From positions 1 through 5,223 of the forward strand of contig CALXRJ010000080.1 in assembly GCA_944390615.1 (NCBI GenBank): a stretch of DNA of 5,223 nt, read 5' to 3'. The number at the start of each line of letters is the position of its first letter. Position 1 is the stretch's first letter. This DNA is from an uncultured Clostridia bacterium. GTDB taxonomy: Bacteria > Bacillota > Clostridia > TANB77 > CAG-508. This document shows positions 1-5,216 of this stretch, one piece after another. The translations under genes were made by a program, and so were the position numbers. Under the pieces are notes generated by a model, which was not told the origin of the DNA, searched no databases, and was given only the letters and a program-made list of their open reading frames with translations.

Positions 1-314
1 GAGCTTTAGAATATATGAAAATAGCTAGAGTAAATAACATTTCTGATACCATCCGAAAATTAAAAGACAAAGGAATTTGGATTGCTGGGACTGCGATTGA
101 TGCAGAACAATATTATTTTAATCAAAACCTAACAGGACCATTAGCAATTGTAATAGGAAATGAAGGAAAAGGAATGGGTGAATTAGTAAAGAAAAATTGC
201 GATTTTTTAATCAAAATACCAATGAAAGGAAAAGTAGCATCACTGAATGCTTCTGTAGCAACTGGAATCATAGTATATGAAGCACTAAAACAGAGAGAAA
301 AAAACAACGAATAA
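1..314 (+). CDS. rlmB: 23S rRNA 2'-O-methyltransferase RlmB (SpoU/TrmH family), 3' part
   Basis: This is the C-terminal part of a SPOUT-class methyltransferase; the gene begins before the window. The frame is open from base 3, and its first residues (ALEY then MKIARVNN) match the family's conserved segment before 'RVxN', so the ATG at 15 is internal rather than a start. The SpoU motifs follow in order: motif 2 as AIVIGNEGKGM (bases about 156-188), then motif 3 as IPMKGKVASLNASVATG (about 219-269). These form the trefoil-knot SAM pocket and hold the conserved NEG and SLN residues. RlmB is known to methylate the 2'-OH of a guanosine in the 23S rRNA peptidyl-transferase region (G2251 in E. coli) as a cytoplasmic dimer. 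The protein ends 13 residues after motif 3, as is usual. The specific RlmB call over other SpoU paralogues rests on the fragment only. The next gene's ribosome binding site overlaps the stop codon, so the two are probably co-transcribed. Confidence 0.88.
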   Translation, partial: ALEYMKIARVNNISDTIRKLKDKGIWIAGTAIDAEQYYFNQNLTGPLAIVIGNEGKGMGELVKKNCDFLIKIPMKGKVASLNASVATGIIVYEALKQREKNNE

Positions 315-317
315 GGA
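313..317 (+). promoter_or_regulatory. ribosome binding site overlapping the rlmB stop
   Basis: AAGGA overlaps the TAA of rlmB. It is the only Shine-Dalgarno-like sequence before the following gene. Nine bases separate it from the AUA at 327. The first ATG in the frame (375) is 57 bases downstream and has no site of its own. The site therefore argues for a start near 327 and for translational coupling to rlmB. Confidence 0.6.
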
Positions 318-326
318 AAAAAAAAA

Positions 327-2093
327 ATAGTAAAAAAAAAAATAAAGATAGCAATTGTTATATTAGTAATTTTAATGATTGTAATAGTAGGAGCTAGTAT
401 TTTTTTATATATAACAACAGATTTCTTAAAATCAAGTGAAGTATTATTTCAAAAATATATAGCACAAAATTTTAGCAACATAACAGAAGTAATAGACATC
501 TCAACAGAAGAACAAAATATTGATTTACTAAATAAAAGTGATTATACAGAAGCAACTCAAATGAGTTTAGGATATTTAGAAAGTGCTAATGATGAAGAAG
601 AAATATATGATATCAAAGAACAAGGCATTATCAAAAATTCAGAAAACACATCTTACAGAAAGATTACAGCAAATTATGGAGAACAAGAATTACTTAATAT
701 AGATTTATTAGCACAAAATAACATGTTTGGACTTAGATTAGCAAATTTAGTACAACAATTTGTTAGTGTAGAAAATGCCAATATATCCTATTTTATATCA
801 AGTATGGGCTATGAAGGACAATATTTTTCAGAGACCTTAAATAAAGTAGATATAGCTGGTTTATTAGTCTTTTCAGAAGAAGAAATAGAAACTTTAGCTA
901 CTACCTATAGCAATATTTTATTTGCAGATATCAGCTCAGATCACTATTCTGCTAATCGAAATGCTATGATAACCTTAAATAATGGACAAAGCGTAACTAC
1001 TAATGCATATTCACTAACACTTACCAAAAATGAATTAGATAATATATGCAAAAGGCTAGTAACACAAGCAACCAGTGACCAAATCATCTTAAATAAATTA
1101 GAACAACTAGATACTAAAATACAAGAAATAGGAATTAACGAAGAAGCAGGAATCAGTTTAAAAGAAATGTATTTAACGAAATTACAAGAATTTTCGAATA
1201 ACCTAAATTATGAAGGAATTGATACAAGACAGATTGTTTTCACCGTTTATCAAGCAGAAGGCGTAACCGTAAGAACCTCCATCAGAACCGAAGAAACTGA
1301 AATTAATTTAGATTTAGACAAAACGAATGGGACCACACTTAGCTTAAAAATAGAAAAATTAACAGCAGAAGGAACAGATACCAAAATTTATGCCTTAGGA
1401 AAAGGTACCACAGAAAATGAAACACAAAGAACGGTAACTTATACAGATGGAACGCAAAATTTAAATATCAGCATTAACACGGTACAACAACAAAGTCAAA
1501 TTATAGCAACCATCCATTTTAATTATGCAAGTGATCAAATAGCTAGTATTAGCGGAGAGGCTACAACTGATATTATTTTAGGAACCAATGAAACCATACC
1601 AGTAAATTTTGATGAAACCAATAACATATTGTTAAATCAATATGACGGAACAAGGATCTTATCTATATTAGATAATCTAAAAAATAGAGCCATTACAAGT
1701 TTAGAAAACAGTCAATCTGTTATTAATACAAAATTATTAAATAATATTATTGTTATGATTGATGAAAGAGAACAAAGACTAGCAGAAGAAGAACAAAATA
1801 ATCGAGAATTACAAAGACAAAGATTTAATAACCAATTTATCCTTTATGAAGGACAAGAAGTGGAATATGAATATATACAAAAATTATTACAAACAGCTAG
1901 TCGAAATATGTCTGATTATCAAGTAATTAGTGGAAACCAAATTCGATTACTGATAGAAGAAGGTACAGAAAATGAAGCAAAAGCAAATGAGATTGCTAAT
2001 GCCATATCAGAGAGATATACTTATGATGTTGTCATTAATTATTCAGATGATAGATATGTAGAATCAATTGATATATATGTGCATCAGGAATAG
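327..2093 (+). CDS. membrane-anchored extracytoplasmic protein of unknown function
   Basis: I do not recognise this protein. Read from 327 it has 588 residues; from the first ATG (375) it has 572. The frame is open from the rlmB stop. Residues 3-5 are Lys-Lys-Lys, followed by a hydrophobic segment (about 8-28), a classic signal anchor; starting at 375 would cut this segment in half. No ATG, GTG or TTG lies between the ribosome binding site and 375, so AUA at 327 is the best-placed start, or the start codon is mutated or misread. The rest is polar, acidic and rich in Asn, Gln, Thr and Glu, with one Cys (about residue 241) and no catalytic motif that I can see. The middle (about 300-420) looks beta-rich. 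A charged, coiled-coil-like helix (about 470-502) precedes a C-terminal domain (about 503-588) that opens with FILYEGQEVEYEYIQKLL, a pattern I associate with small repeated domains in clostridial envelope proteins; that link is from memory. It ends in tandem stops (TAG TAG). Lying after rlmB need not imply a shared function. Confidence 0.8.
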   Translation: MVKKKIKIAIVILVILMIVIVGASIFLYITTDFLKSSEVLFQKYIAQNFSNITEVIDISTEEQNIDLLNKSDYTEATQMSLGYLESANDEEEIYDIKEQGIIKNSENTSYRKITANYGEQELLNIDLLAQNNMFGLRLANLVQQFVSVENANISYFISSMGYEGQYFSETLNKVDIAGLLVFSEEEIETLATTYSNILFADISSDHYSANRNAMITLNNGQSVTTNAYSLTLTKNELDNICKRLVTQATSDQIILNKLEQLDTKIQEIGINEEAGISLKEMYLTKLQEFSNNLNYEGIDTRQIVFTVYQAEGVTVRTSIRTEETEINLDLDKTNGTTLSLKIEKLTAEGTDTKIYALGKGTTENETQRTVTYTDGTQNLNISINTVQQQSQIIATIHFNYASDQIASISGEATTDIILGTNETIPVNFDETNNILLNQYDGTRILSILDNLKNRAITSLENSQSVINTKLLNNIIVMIDEREQRLAEEEQNNRELQRQRFNNQFILYEGQEVEYEYIQKLLQTASRNMSDYQVISGNQIRLLIEEGTENEAKANEIANAISERYTYDVVINYSDDRYVESIDIYVHQE

Positions 2094-2097
2094 TAGA

Positions 2098-2357
2098 AGT
2101 TACAATTTACAGCTGGAAAAAACCGCCTCCAACGGTTATTGTTATAAAATTTATTGCATTCCTCGGCTCCCGGCATACCTGAAGAGCATCTAAGCTTAAA
2201 TAAAATGAGCCTCTCGCTACATCCTTCGCGCTTCCTCATTTCATTTAAGTATAAGATGCTCTATCAGGTATTCTGGTCACATTCGTCATTCCATAAATTT
2301 TATAACCATAACCGTTTGAGGCTTCTCTACAATATTAATACACTGTAAATAGTAACT
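2098..2357. repeat. 260-bp imperfect palindrome with 15-bp terminal inverted repeats (MITE-like or long hairpin)
   Basis: The whole stretch folds on itself. The outer arms are 2098-2112 (AGTTACAATTTACAG) and 2343-2357, with one mismatch in 15. The second block pairs 2125-2154 with 2293-2322, 30 bases with two mismatches. The inner block pairs about 2170-2209 with 2235-2276, with a few mismatches and single-base bulges. The loop is about 2210-2234 and holds a small CGC/GCG stem (2215-2217 with 2228-2230). Parts of it (about 2160-2174 and 2210-2235) are clearly richer in G and C than the surroundings. It starts five bases after the upstream stop codon and ends 38 bases before the rpsB promoter. 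It has no credible coding frame. The form fits a non-autonomous transposon derivative (MITE). A structured RNA or an unusual terminator is possible, but there is no T-run directly after it. I see no clear target-site duplication. Confidence 0.85.
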
Positions 2358-2394
2358 ATAATTCACATGATTTTAATTTTTTTGGGAAAAATGC

Positions 2395-2423
2395 TTGCAT
2401 TTACATAAAAAGTGTGATAGAAT
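2395..2423 (+). promoter_or_regulatory. sigma-A-type promoter of rpsB-tsf
   Basis: A -35 box TTGCAT (2395-2400) lies 17 bases from a -10 box TAGAAT (2418-2423). TGA directly before the -10 gives an extended -10 element. An A/T-rich tract upstream (about 2373-2392) could act as an UP element. Transcription should start near 2430, giving a leader of about 105 nt. The strength fits a ribosomal protein operon. Confidence 0.85.
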
Positions 2424-2429
2424 ACCTAT

Positions 2430-2535
2430 CGTTAAAAAAACACATAGAGGGAGCCAATCAAAGGTGTGCCTTGTCAATCAGGTCTTTGTAGGCTTTGAAC
2501 TTTATGGAAGAAATAACAAAAAGGAGGAAATAAAA
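2430..2535 (+). ncRNA. rpsB 5' leader, possibly a structured autoregulatory region
   Basis: The leader is long for a simple ribosome binding site and contains pairing potential. AAGG (2461-2464) and CCTT (2469-2472) form a small hairpin with a TGTG loop. GAGCC (2451-2455) can close around it with GGCTT (2491-2495). As an alternative, TCAAAG (2458-2463) is complementary to CTTTGA (2493-2498). These two options exclude each other, which is the form expected of a switch. S2 and other ribosomal proteins are known to control their own operons through leader RNA in several bacteria. I cannot match this one to a named family, and the pairing could be chance. Confidence 0.35.
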
Positions 2536-3336
2536 ATGTCAGTAGTTGCAATGAAACAATTACTTGAAGCAGGTGTTCATTTTGGACATCAAACAAGAAG
2601 ATGGGATCCAAAAATGGCTGAATACATATTCCAAGCTAGAAATGGGATTCATATCATCGATTTACAAAAAACATCTAAAAAATTAGATGAAGCTTACGAA
2701 TTTATAAGAAGTCAAGCAGAAGAAGGAAAAACAATTTTATTCGTAGGAACCAAAAAACAAGCACAAGAGTGCATCAAAGAAGCCGCAGAAAAATGTGGTA
2801 TGTATTATGTAGACCAAAGATGGTTAGGAGGAATGTTAACAAACTTTAAAACCATCAAAAATAGGATCCAAAGACTAAAAGATTTAGAAAAAATGCAAGA
2901 AGATGGAACATTTGATGTTTTACCTAAAAAAGAAGTTATCTTATTAAAAAAAGAAATGGAAAAACTTGAAACAAACTTAGGTGGAATAAAAGAAATGGAA
3001 GATATGCCAGGTGTTATCTTCTTAGTAGATCCTAAAAAAGAATGTAATGCCATTAATGAAGCAAAAAAATTAAATATTCCAACAGTAGGAATTGTAGATA
3101 CAAACTGTAATCCAGAAGTATTAGATTATCCAATTCCAGGAAATGATGATGCAATCAGAGCGGTTAAATTAATCACCGATGTTATGGCAAATGCAGTAAT
3201 CGAAGGAAAACAAGGAGAAAGCTTTGAGCAAGCTGTAGCAGAAGAAGGAGAAGAAGTAACAGAAACAGTAGAAGAAAAAGCTCCAGAAACAATTGAAGAA
3301 GTTGTAGCTGAAGCAGAAGAAAAAATCGAAGAATAA
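2536..3336 (+). CDS. rpsB: 30S ribosomal protein S2
   Basis: S2 is a structural protein of the small ribosomal subunit, on its solvent side at the head-body junction. The 266-residue product shows the family signatures: MKQLLEAGVHFGHQTRRWDP at the N-terminus (residues 6-25), IFQARNGIHIIDLQKT (31-46), TILFVGTKKQA (66-76), YVDQRWLGGMLTNFKTI (91-107), and PGVIFLVDPKKE with IPTVGIVDTNCNP in the C-terminal half (158-193). The part beyond about residue 225 is a Glu-rich tail (to 266), common but variable in Gram-positive S2 proteins. The start is ATG 2536, eight bases after GGAGG (2523-2527). The frame is open further upstream, but a start there would fall on the promoter -35 box. It ends in tandem TAA stops. 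tsf follows 70 bases later in the classic rpsB-tsf order. Confidence 0.98.
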   Translation: MSVVAMKQLLEAGVHFGHQTRRWDPKMAEYIFQARNGIHIIDLQKTSKKLDEAYEFIRSQAEEGKTILFVGTKKQAQECIKEAAEKCGMYYVDQRWLGGMLTNFKTIKNRIQRLKDLEKMQEDGTFDVLPKKEVILLKKEMEKLETNLGGIKEMEDMPGVIFLVDPKKECNAINEAKKLNIPTVGIVDTNCNPEVLDYPIPGNDDAIRAVKLITDVMANAVIEGKQGESFEQAVAEEGEEVTETVEEKAPETIEEVVAEAEEKIEE

Positions 3337-3347
3337 TAAAAAATTAA

Positions 3348-3378
3348 GAGTAGGGCTTAACTGCTCTACTCTCATTTT
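3348..3378 (+). terminator. intercistronic hairpin between rpsB and tsf, likely partial terminator
   Basis: A 9-bp stem, GAGTAGGGC (3348-3356) with GCTCTACTC (3363-3371), contains one G-U pair and closes a six-base loop. It is followed by TCATTTT, a weak T-tract. No separate promoter for tsf is evident, so complete termination would silence it. Partial termination, or processing that sets the S2 to EF-Ts ratio, is more likely; an rpsB-tsf intergenic terminator of this kind is known in E. coli. Confidence 0.65.
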
Positions 3379-3392
3379 AAATAAAAAGAAAA

Positions 3393-3398
3393 GGGAGG
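3393..3398 (+). promoter_or_regulatory. ribosome binding site that decides the tsf start
   Basis: GGGAGG lies eight bases before the ATG at 3407 but only two before the ATG at 3401. Spacing of eight is also seen at rpsB and at the TTG gene at 4369 in this window, so 3407 is the better start. Confidence 0.7.
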
Positions 3399-3406
3399 AA
3401 ATGATT

Positions 3407-4288
3407 ATGGTATCAGCAGCAATGGTAAAAGAATTAAGAGAAAAAACTGGAGCAGGCATGATGGACTGCAAAAAAGTTTTAACAGAGGCAAATGGGGACA
3501 TGGAAAAAGCAATAGAGCTTTTAAGAGAGAGAGGAATTGCAAAAGCTGCTAAAAAATCAGATAGAATCGCAGCAGAAGGCCTAGTTTTAGGATATGTAAC
3601 AGAGGACAAAAAAGTAGGAGCAATTGTAGAAGTAAACTCTGAAACAGACTTTGTTGCACAAAATGCAGAATTTAAAAGTTTTGTAGAAACAGTTGCCAAA
3701 CAAATTGCTTTAAAAAATCCAGCTGATGTAGAAAGTTTATTAGAAGAAGAATGGGTAGAAGAAGCAGGAAGAAAAGTTTCTGATATCTTAGTAGATAAAG
3801 TTGCTAAAATAGGAGAAAAACTAAGTATACGTAGATTTGTAAGATTTGAAACAACAGAAGGTTTAATTGAAAAATATATTCATGGAGATGGAAAAATAGC
3901 AGTATTAGTCAATATAAAAAATGGTGATAGCACATTAGCAAAAGACATTTGTATGCAAATAGCAGCAGCTAAGCCAGAATTTTTAAACAGAGAAGCTGTA
4001 CCACAAGCAAGACTAGACAAAGAAATGGAAATCTTAAAAGCACAAGCTATGAATGAAGGAAAACCAGAAGCTATTGCAGAAAAAATTGTACAAGGAAGAA
4101 TTGGAAAATTCTATAGTGAAATCTGTTTAGTAGAGCAACCATTTGTAAAAGATCCTGAGATGAAAGTCGAAGAGTTATTAAAATCAAAAGGTGCAGAAGT
4201 AGTAGAATTTGCAAGAATTGAAAAAGGTGAAGGAATCGAGAAAAAAGAAGAAAACTTCGCAGAAGAAGTTATGAAACAAATAAAATAA
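3407..4288 (+). CDS. tsf: translation elongation factor Ts
   Basis: EF-Ts is the guanine nucleotide exchange factor that releases GDP from EF-Tu in the cytoplasm. From ATG 3407 the product has 293 residues, near the usual length for full-size bacterial EF-Ts. The N-terminal UBA-like domain (about 1-55) carries MVKELREKTGAGMMDCKK (6-23), the family signature. The core has VEVNSETDFVAQN (74-86), including the TDFVA motif whose Asp and Phe reach into EF-Tu near the Mg site. A later block reads GRIGKFYSEICLVEQPFVKD (230-249), also diagnostic. The C-terminal end (about 270-293) is charged and variable. An ATG at 3401 is in frame but too close to the ribosome binding site. It is probably transcribed from the rpsB promoter with partial read-through of the intercistronic hairpin. 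The gene ends in tandem TAA stops. Confidence 0.97.
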   Translation: MVSAAMVKELREKTGAGMMDCKKVLTEANGDMEKAIELLRERGIAKAAKKSDRIAAEGLVLGYVTEDKKVGAIVEVNSETDFVAQNAEFKSFVETVAKQIALKNPADVESLLEEEWVEEAGRKVSDILVDKVAKIGEKLSIRRFVRFETTEGLIEKYIHGDGKIAVLVNIKNGDSTLAKDICMQIAAAKPEFLNREAVPQARLDKEMEILKAQAMNEGKPEAIAEKIVQGRIGKFYSEICLVEQPFVKDPEMKVEELLKSKGAEVVEFARIEKGEGIEKKEENFAEEVMKQIK

Positions 4289-4313
4289 TAAAAATATAAA
4301 ATCATAACATTTT

Positions 4314-4370
4314 CCTCCAATAATAAACATATAATGAAAATATAAAATTATTATTGGAGGTATTTTTTTT
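4314..4370 (+). terminator. tsf terminator-like hairpin that also holds the next gene's ribosome binding site
   Basis: CCTCCAATAATAA (4314-4326) and TTATTATTGGAGG (4348-4360) are a perfect 13-bp inverted repeat around a 21-base loop. TA and then eight T (4363-4370) follow. The stem with the T-run fits an intrinsic terminator for rpsB-tsf, though the stem has few G-C pairs. The right arm contains GGAGG (4356-4360), the ribosome binding site for the TTG start at 4369. Read-through RNA would therefore hide that site, while RNA started inside the loop would not. Confidence 0.75.
4328..4335 (+). promoter_or_regulatory. possible -10 element in the hairpin loop
   Basis: CATATAAT contains a consensus TATAAT (4330-4335) and also differs by one base from the sigma-E -10 pattern CATACAAT. 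No convincing -35 box is found at either spacing; the sigma-A position (4307-4312) reads ACATTT. A start near 4342 would give a short leader lacking the left arm of the hairpin. The 14 bases ATATAATGAAAATA (4329-4342) recur at the next promoter (4606-4619), which supports a role. Confidence 0.5.
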
Positions 4371-4581
4371 GAAAAATATGTTTTTTGTCATTAATAAAGA
4401 AAAAGTTTATGCATATATCGTATCTATCTTAACGATTGTTACCCTATTTTTTTTATCACAAGTATTAAATTCTGATTTATCAACTGTAGAAGAAACAGGA
4501 ACCAATATTGAGCAAAGCTTAAACACACAAAACAGTTTCGTATCCAATGAAAATATCTTTATGGAAAATAATTCAAATTAA
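4369..4581 (+). CDS. small single-pass membrane protein of unknown function (70 aa)
   Basis: I do not recognise this protein. It starts at TTG 4369, eight bases after GGAGG (4356-4360). An in-frame TTG at 4354 overlaps that ribosome binding site, and the ATG at 4378 lies too far from it. The N-terminus is short and basic (KNMFFVINKEKVYAY), followed by one hydrophobic segment (about residues 15-33, IVSILTIVTLFFLSQVL). The remaining 35 or so residues are polar and rich in Ser, Asn, Thr and Glu, with no Cys. The likely topology is an N-terminal signal anchor with the tail outside. It looks like the anchor of a larger envelope protein, but only 74 bases separate its stop from the next start, so no catalytic domain follows even with a frameshift. 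Initiation at TTG and a site sequestered in a hairpin suggest low or tightly controlled translation. It may be controlled separately from tsf and together with the next gene. Confidence 0.7.
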   Translation: MKNMFFVINKEKVYAYIVSILTIVTLFFLSQVLNSDLSTVEETGTNIEQSLNTQNSFVSNENIFMENNSN

Positions 4582-4583
4582 CA

Positions 4584-4613
4584 GGTATAAATTACAAAAT
4601 AAAGGATATAATG
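4584..4613 (+). promoter_or_regulatory. sigma-F-like (forespore) promoter
   Basis: GGATATAATG (4604-4613) matches every fixed position of the sigma-F -10 pattern GGnnAnAnTR. GTATA (4585-4589), 14 bases upstream, fits the -35 pattern GYATA. The embedded TATAAT could also serve sigma-A, but no TTGACA-like box lies 17 bases upstream (GGTATA there). A start near 4620 would give a leader of about 35 nt. Confidence 0.55.
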
Positions 4614-4655
4614 AAAATAAAGAAATTCTAATTTACATTTTAGAAAGGGAGAGCA

Positions 4656-5168
4656 ATGCCTTTTATTGGAATCATCGCCAAAGAGAATGATAGTAATTTC
4701 ATAAAAAACGAAGTTATCAAAAATGCAAAGTCAAATAAATTTGAAATCATAAATATTAATAAAAAAAGCATAGAAAATATAAAAAACATTAAATTTGATA
4801 TTTTAGTAATTCATCAAAATATTGAAAATTTATTAAAAAATTCAAAATACTTAGAAGATATCATAGTCAAAACATCCTATGTAATGATCAATTCAGATGT
4901 AAAAAACGACTTATCCCTATTTAAAAATATTGGAGCCAATATTATTACATATGGTTTTAATGCAAAAGCTACGATAACCATTTCAAGCATAAAAGAAGAA
5001 AATACCATGCTTTGCATCCAAAGAAGTATAAGAGGAATGAAAAATTACATCATTGAAGAACAAGAAATTGGCATAAAAATTGAAAAAAATAATGTAAATA
5101 AACTCTATAATGTGCTTGTTATATTTACAATTTTAGTAATTTATGGGGATTTTTTGAAAAAAATTTAG
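4656..5168 (+). CDS. small Mur-ligase-like protein lacking the P-loop (170 aa)
   Basis: The ATG at 4656 is preceded by AAAGGGAG (4644-4651). No named family is certain. From about residue 75 the order of motifs follows the end of the Mur ligase central domain: YVMINSDV with LSLFKNIGANIITYG (75-100) parallels the Mur 'vNaDD...l...itYG' segment; FNAKATITISSI (101-112) parallels the stretch after it; and VNKLYNVLVIFTILVIYG (147-164) parallels the 'hNvyNalAAia...G' helix. The N-terminal part (1-74) has alternating strand and helix character (IGIIAK, FDILVIHQNIE) but no GxxGK(S/T) nucleotide loop, and the Mur C-terminal domain is absent. A normal Mur ligase is well over 400 residues. It is therefore probably not an active ATP-dependent ligase; a regulator or partner in peptidoglycan synthesis is possible. 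The hydrophobic C-terminus could instead be a membrane helix. The sigma-F-like promoter suggests sporulation timing. The Mur relation is my inference from pattern. Confidence 0.65.
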   Translation: MPFIGIIAKENDSNFIKNEVIKNAKSNKFEIININKKSIENIKNIKFDILVIHQNIENLLKNSKYLEDIIVKTSYVMINSDVKNDLSLFKNIGANIITYGFNAKATITISSIKEENTMLCIQRSIRGMKNYIIEEQEIGIKIEKNNVNKLYNVLVIFTILVIYGDFLKKI

Positions 5169-5187
5169 AAAAAATTAACTTTTTATG

Positions 5188-5216
5188 TAGACAAAATCTA
5201 AAAAGTGTTGTATAAT
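5188..5216 (+). promoter_or_regulatory. sigma-A-type promoter for a gene beyond the window
   Basis: TAGACA (5188-5193) and TATAAT (5211-5216) are 17 bases apart, close to consensus. The start would be near 5223, at the window edge, so the gene served is not visible. An 8-bp inverted repeat, ACTTTTTA (5178-5185) and TAAAAAGT (5199-5206), surrounds the -35 box and could be a binding site or chance in A/T-rich DNA. I see no terminator for the preceding gene. Confidence 0.75.

Noticed and set aside
122..307. Minus-strand open frame opposite rlmB
   Set aside because: It is antisense to well-conserved SpoU motifs, has no ribosome binding site and resembles no protein.
15..314. A complete 99-residue protein starting at ATG 15
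   Set aside because: The frame continues upstream to the window edge with residues that match RlmB, so this ATG is internal to a partial gene.
2154..2348. A 64-residue plus-strand open frame starting at TTG
   Set aside because: It lies wholly inside the palindrome, has no ribosome binding site, and its composition follows from the repeat arms.
2395..2535. N-terminal extension of S2 by 47 residues from TTG 2395
   Set aside because: That TTG is the promoter -35 box. S2 homology and GGAGG spacing both place the start at 2536.
2805..3053. Minus-strand open frame opposite rpsB
   Set aside because: It is a shadow of the S2 codons with low-complexity sequence and no ribosome binding site.
3401..3406. 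ATG 3401 as the tsf start
   Set aside because: It is only two bases from the ribosome binding site. ATG 3407 has normal spacing and matches usual EF-Ts N-termini.
3169..3699. Minus-strand open frame of 176 residues across rpsB and tsf
   Set aside because: It is Phe/Ser-rich because it is antisense to Lys/Glu-rich coding sequence, spans two real genes and their hairpin, and has no protein signature.
4111..4320. Minus-strand open frame opposite the end of tsf
   Set aside because: It is antisense to the conserved EF-Ts C-terminal part and has no independent support.
4354..4368. TTG 4354 as start of the small membrane protein
   Set aside because: It overlaps the GGAGG itself, so it cannot use that site. 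TTG 4369 is eight bases downstream of it.
5106..5160. C-terminal transmembrane tail of the 170-residue protein
   Set aside because: The hydrophobic stretch fits the conserved Mur 'NxyNxL' helix better than a membrane anchor, though this is not excluded.
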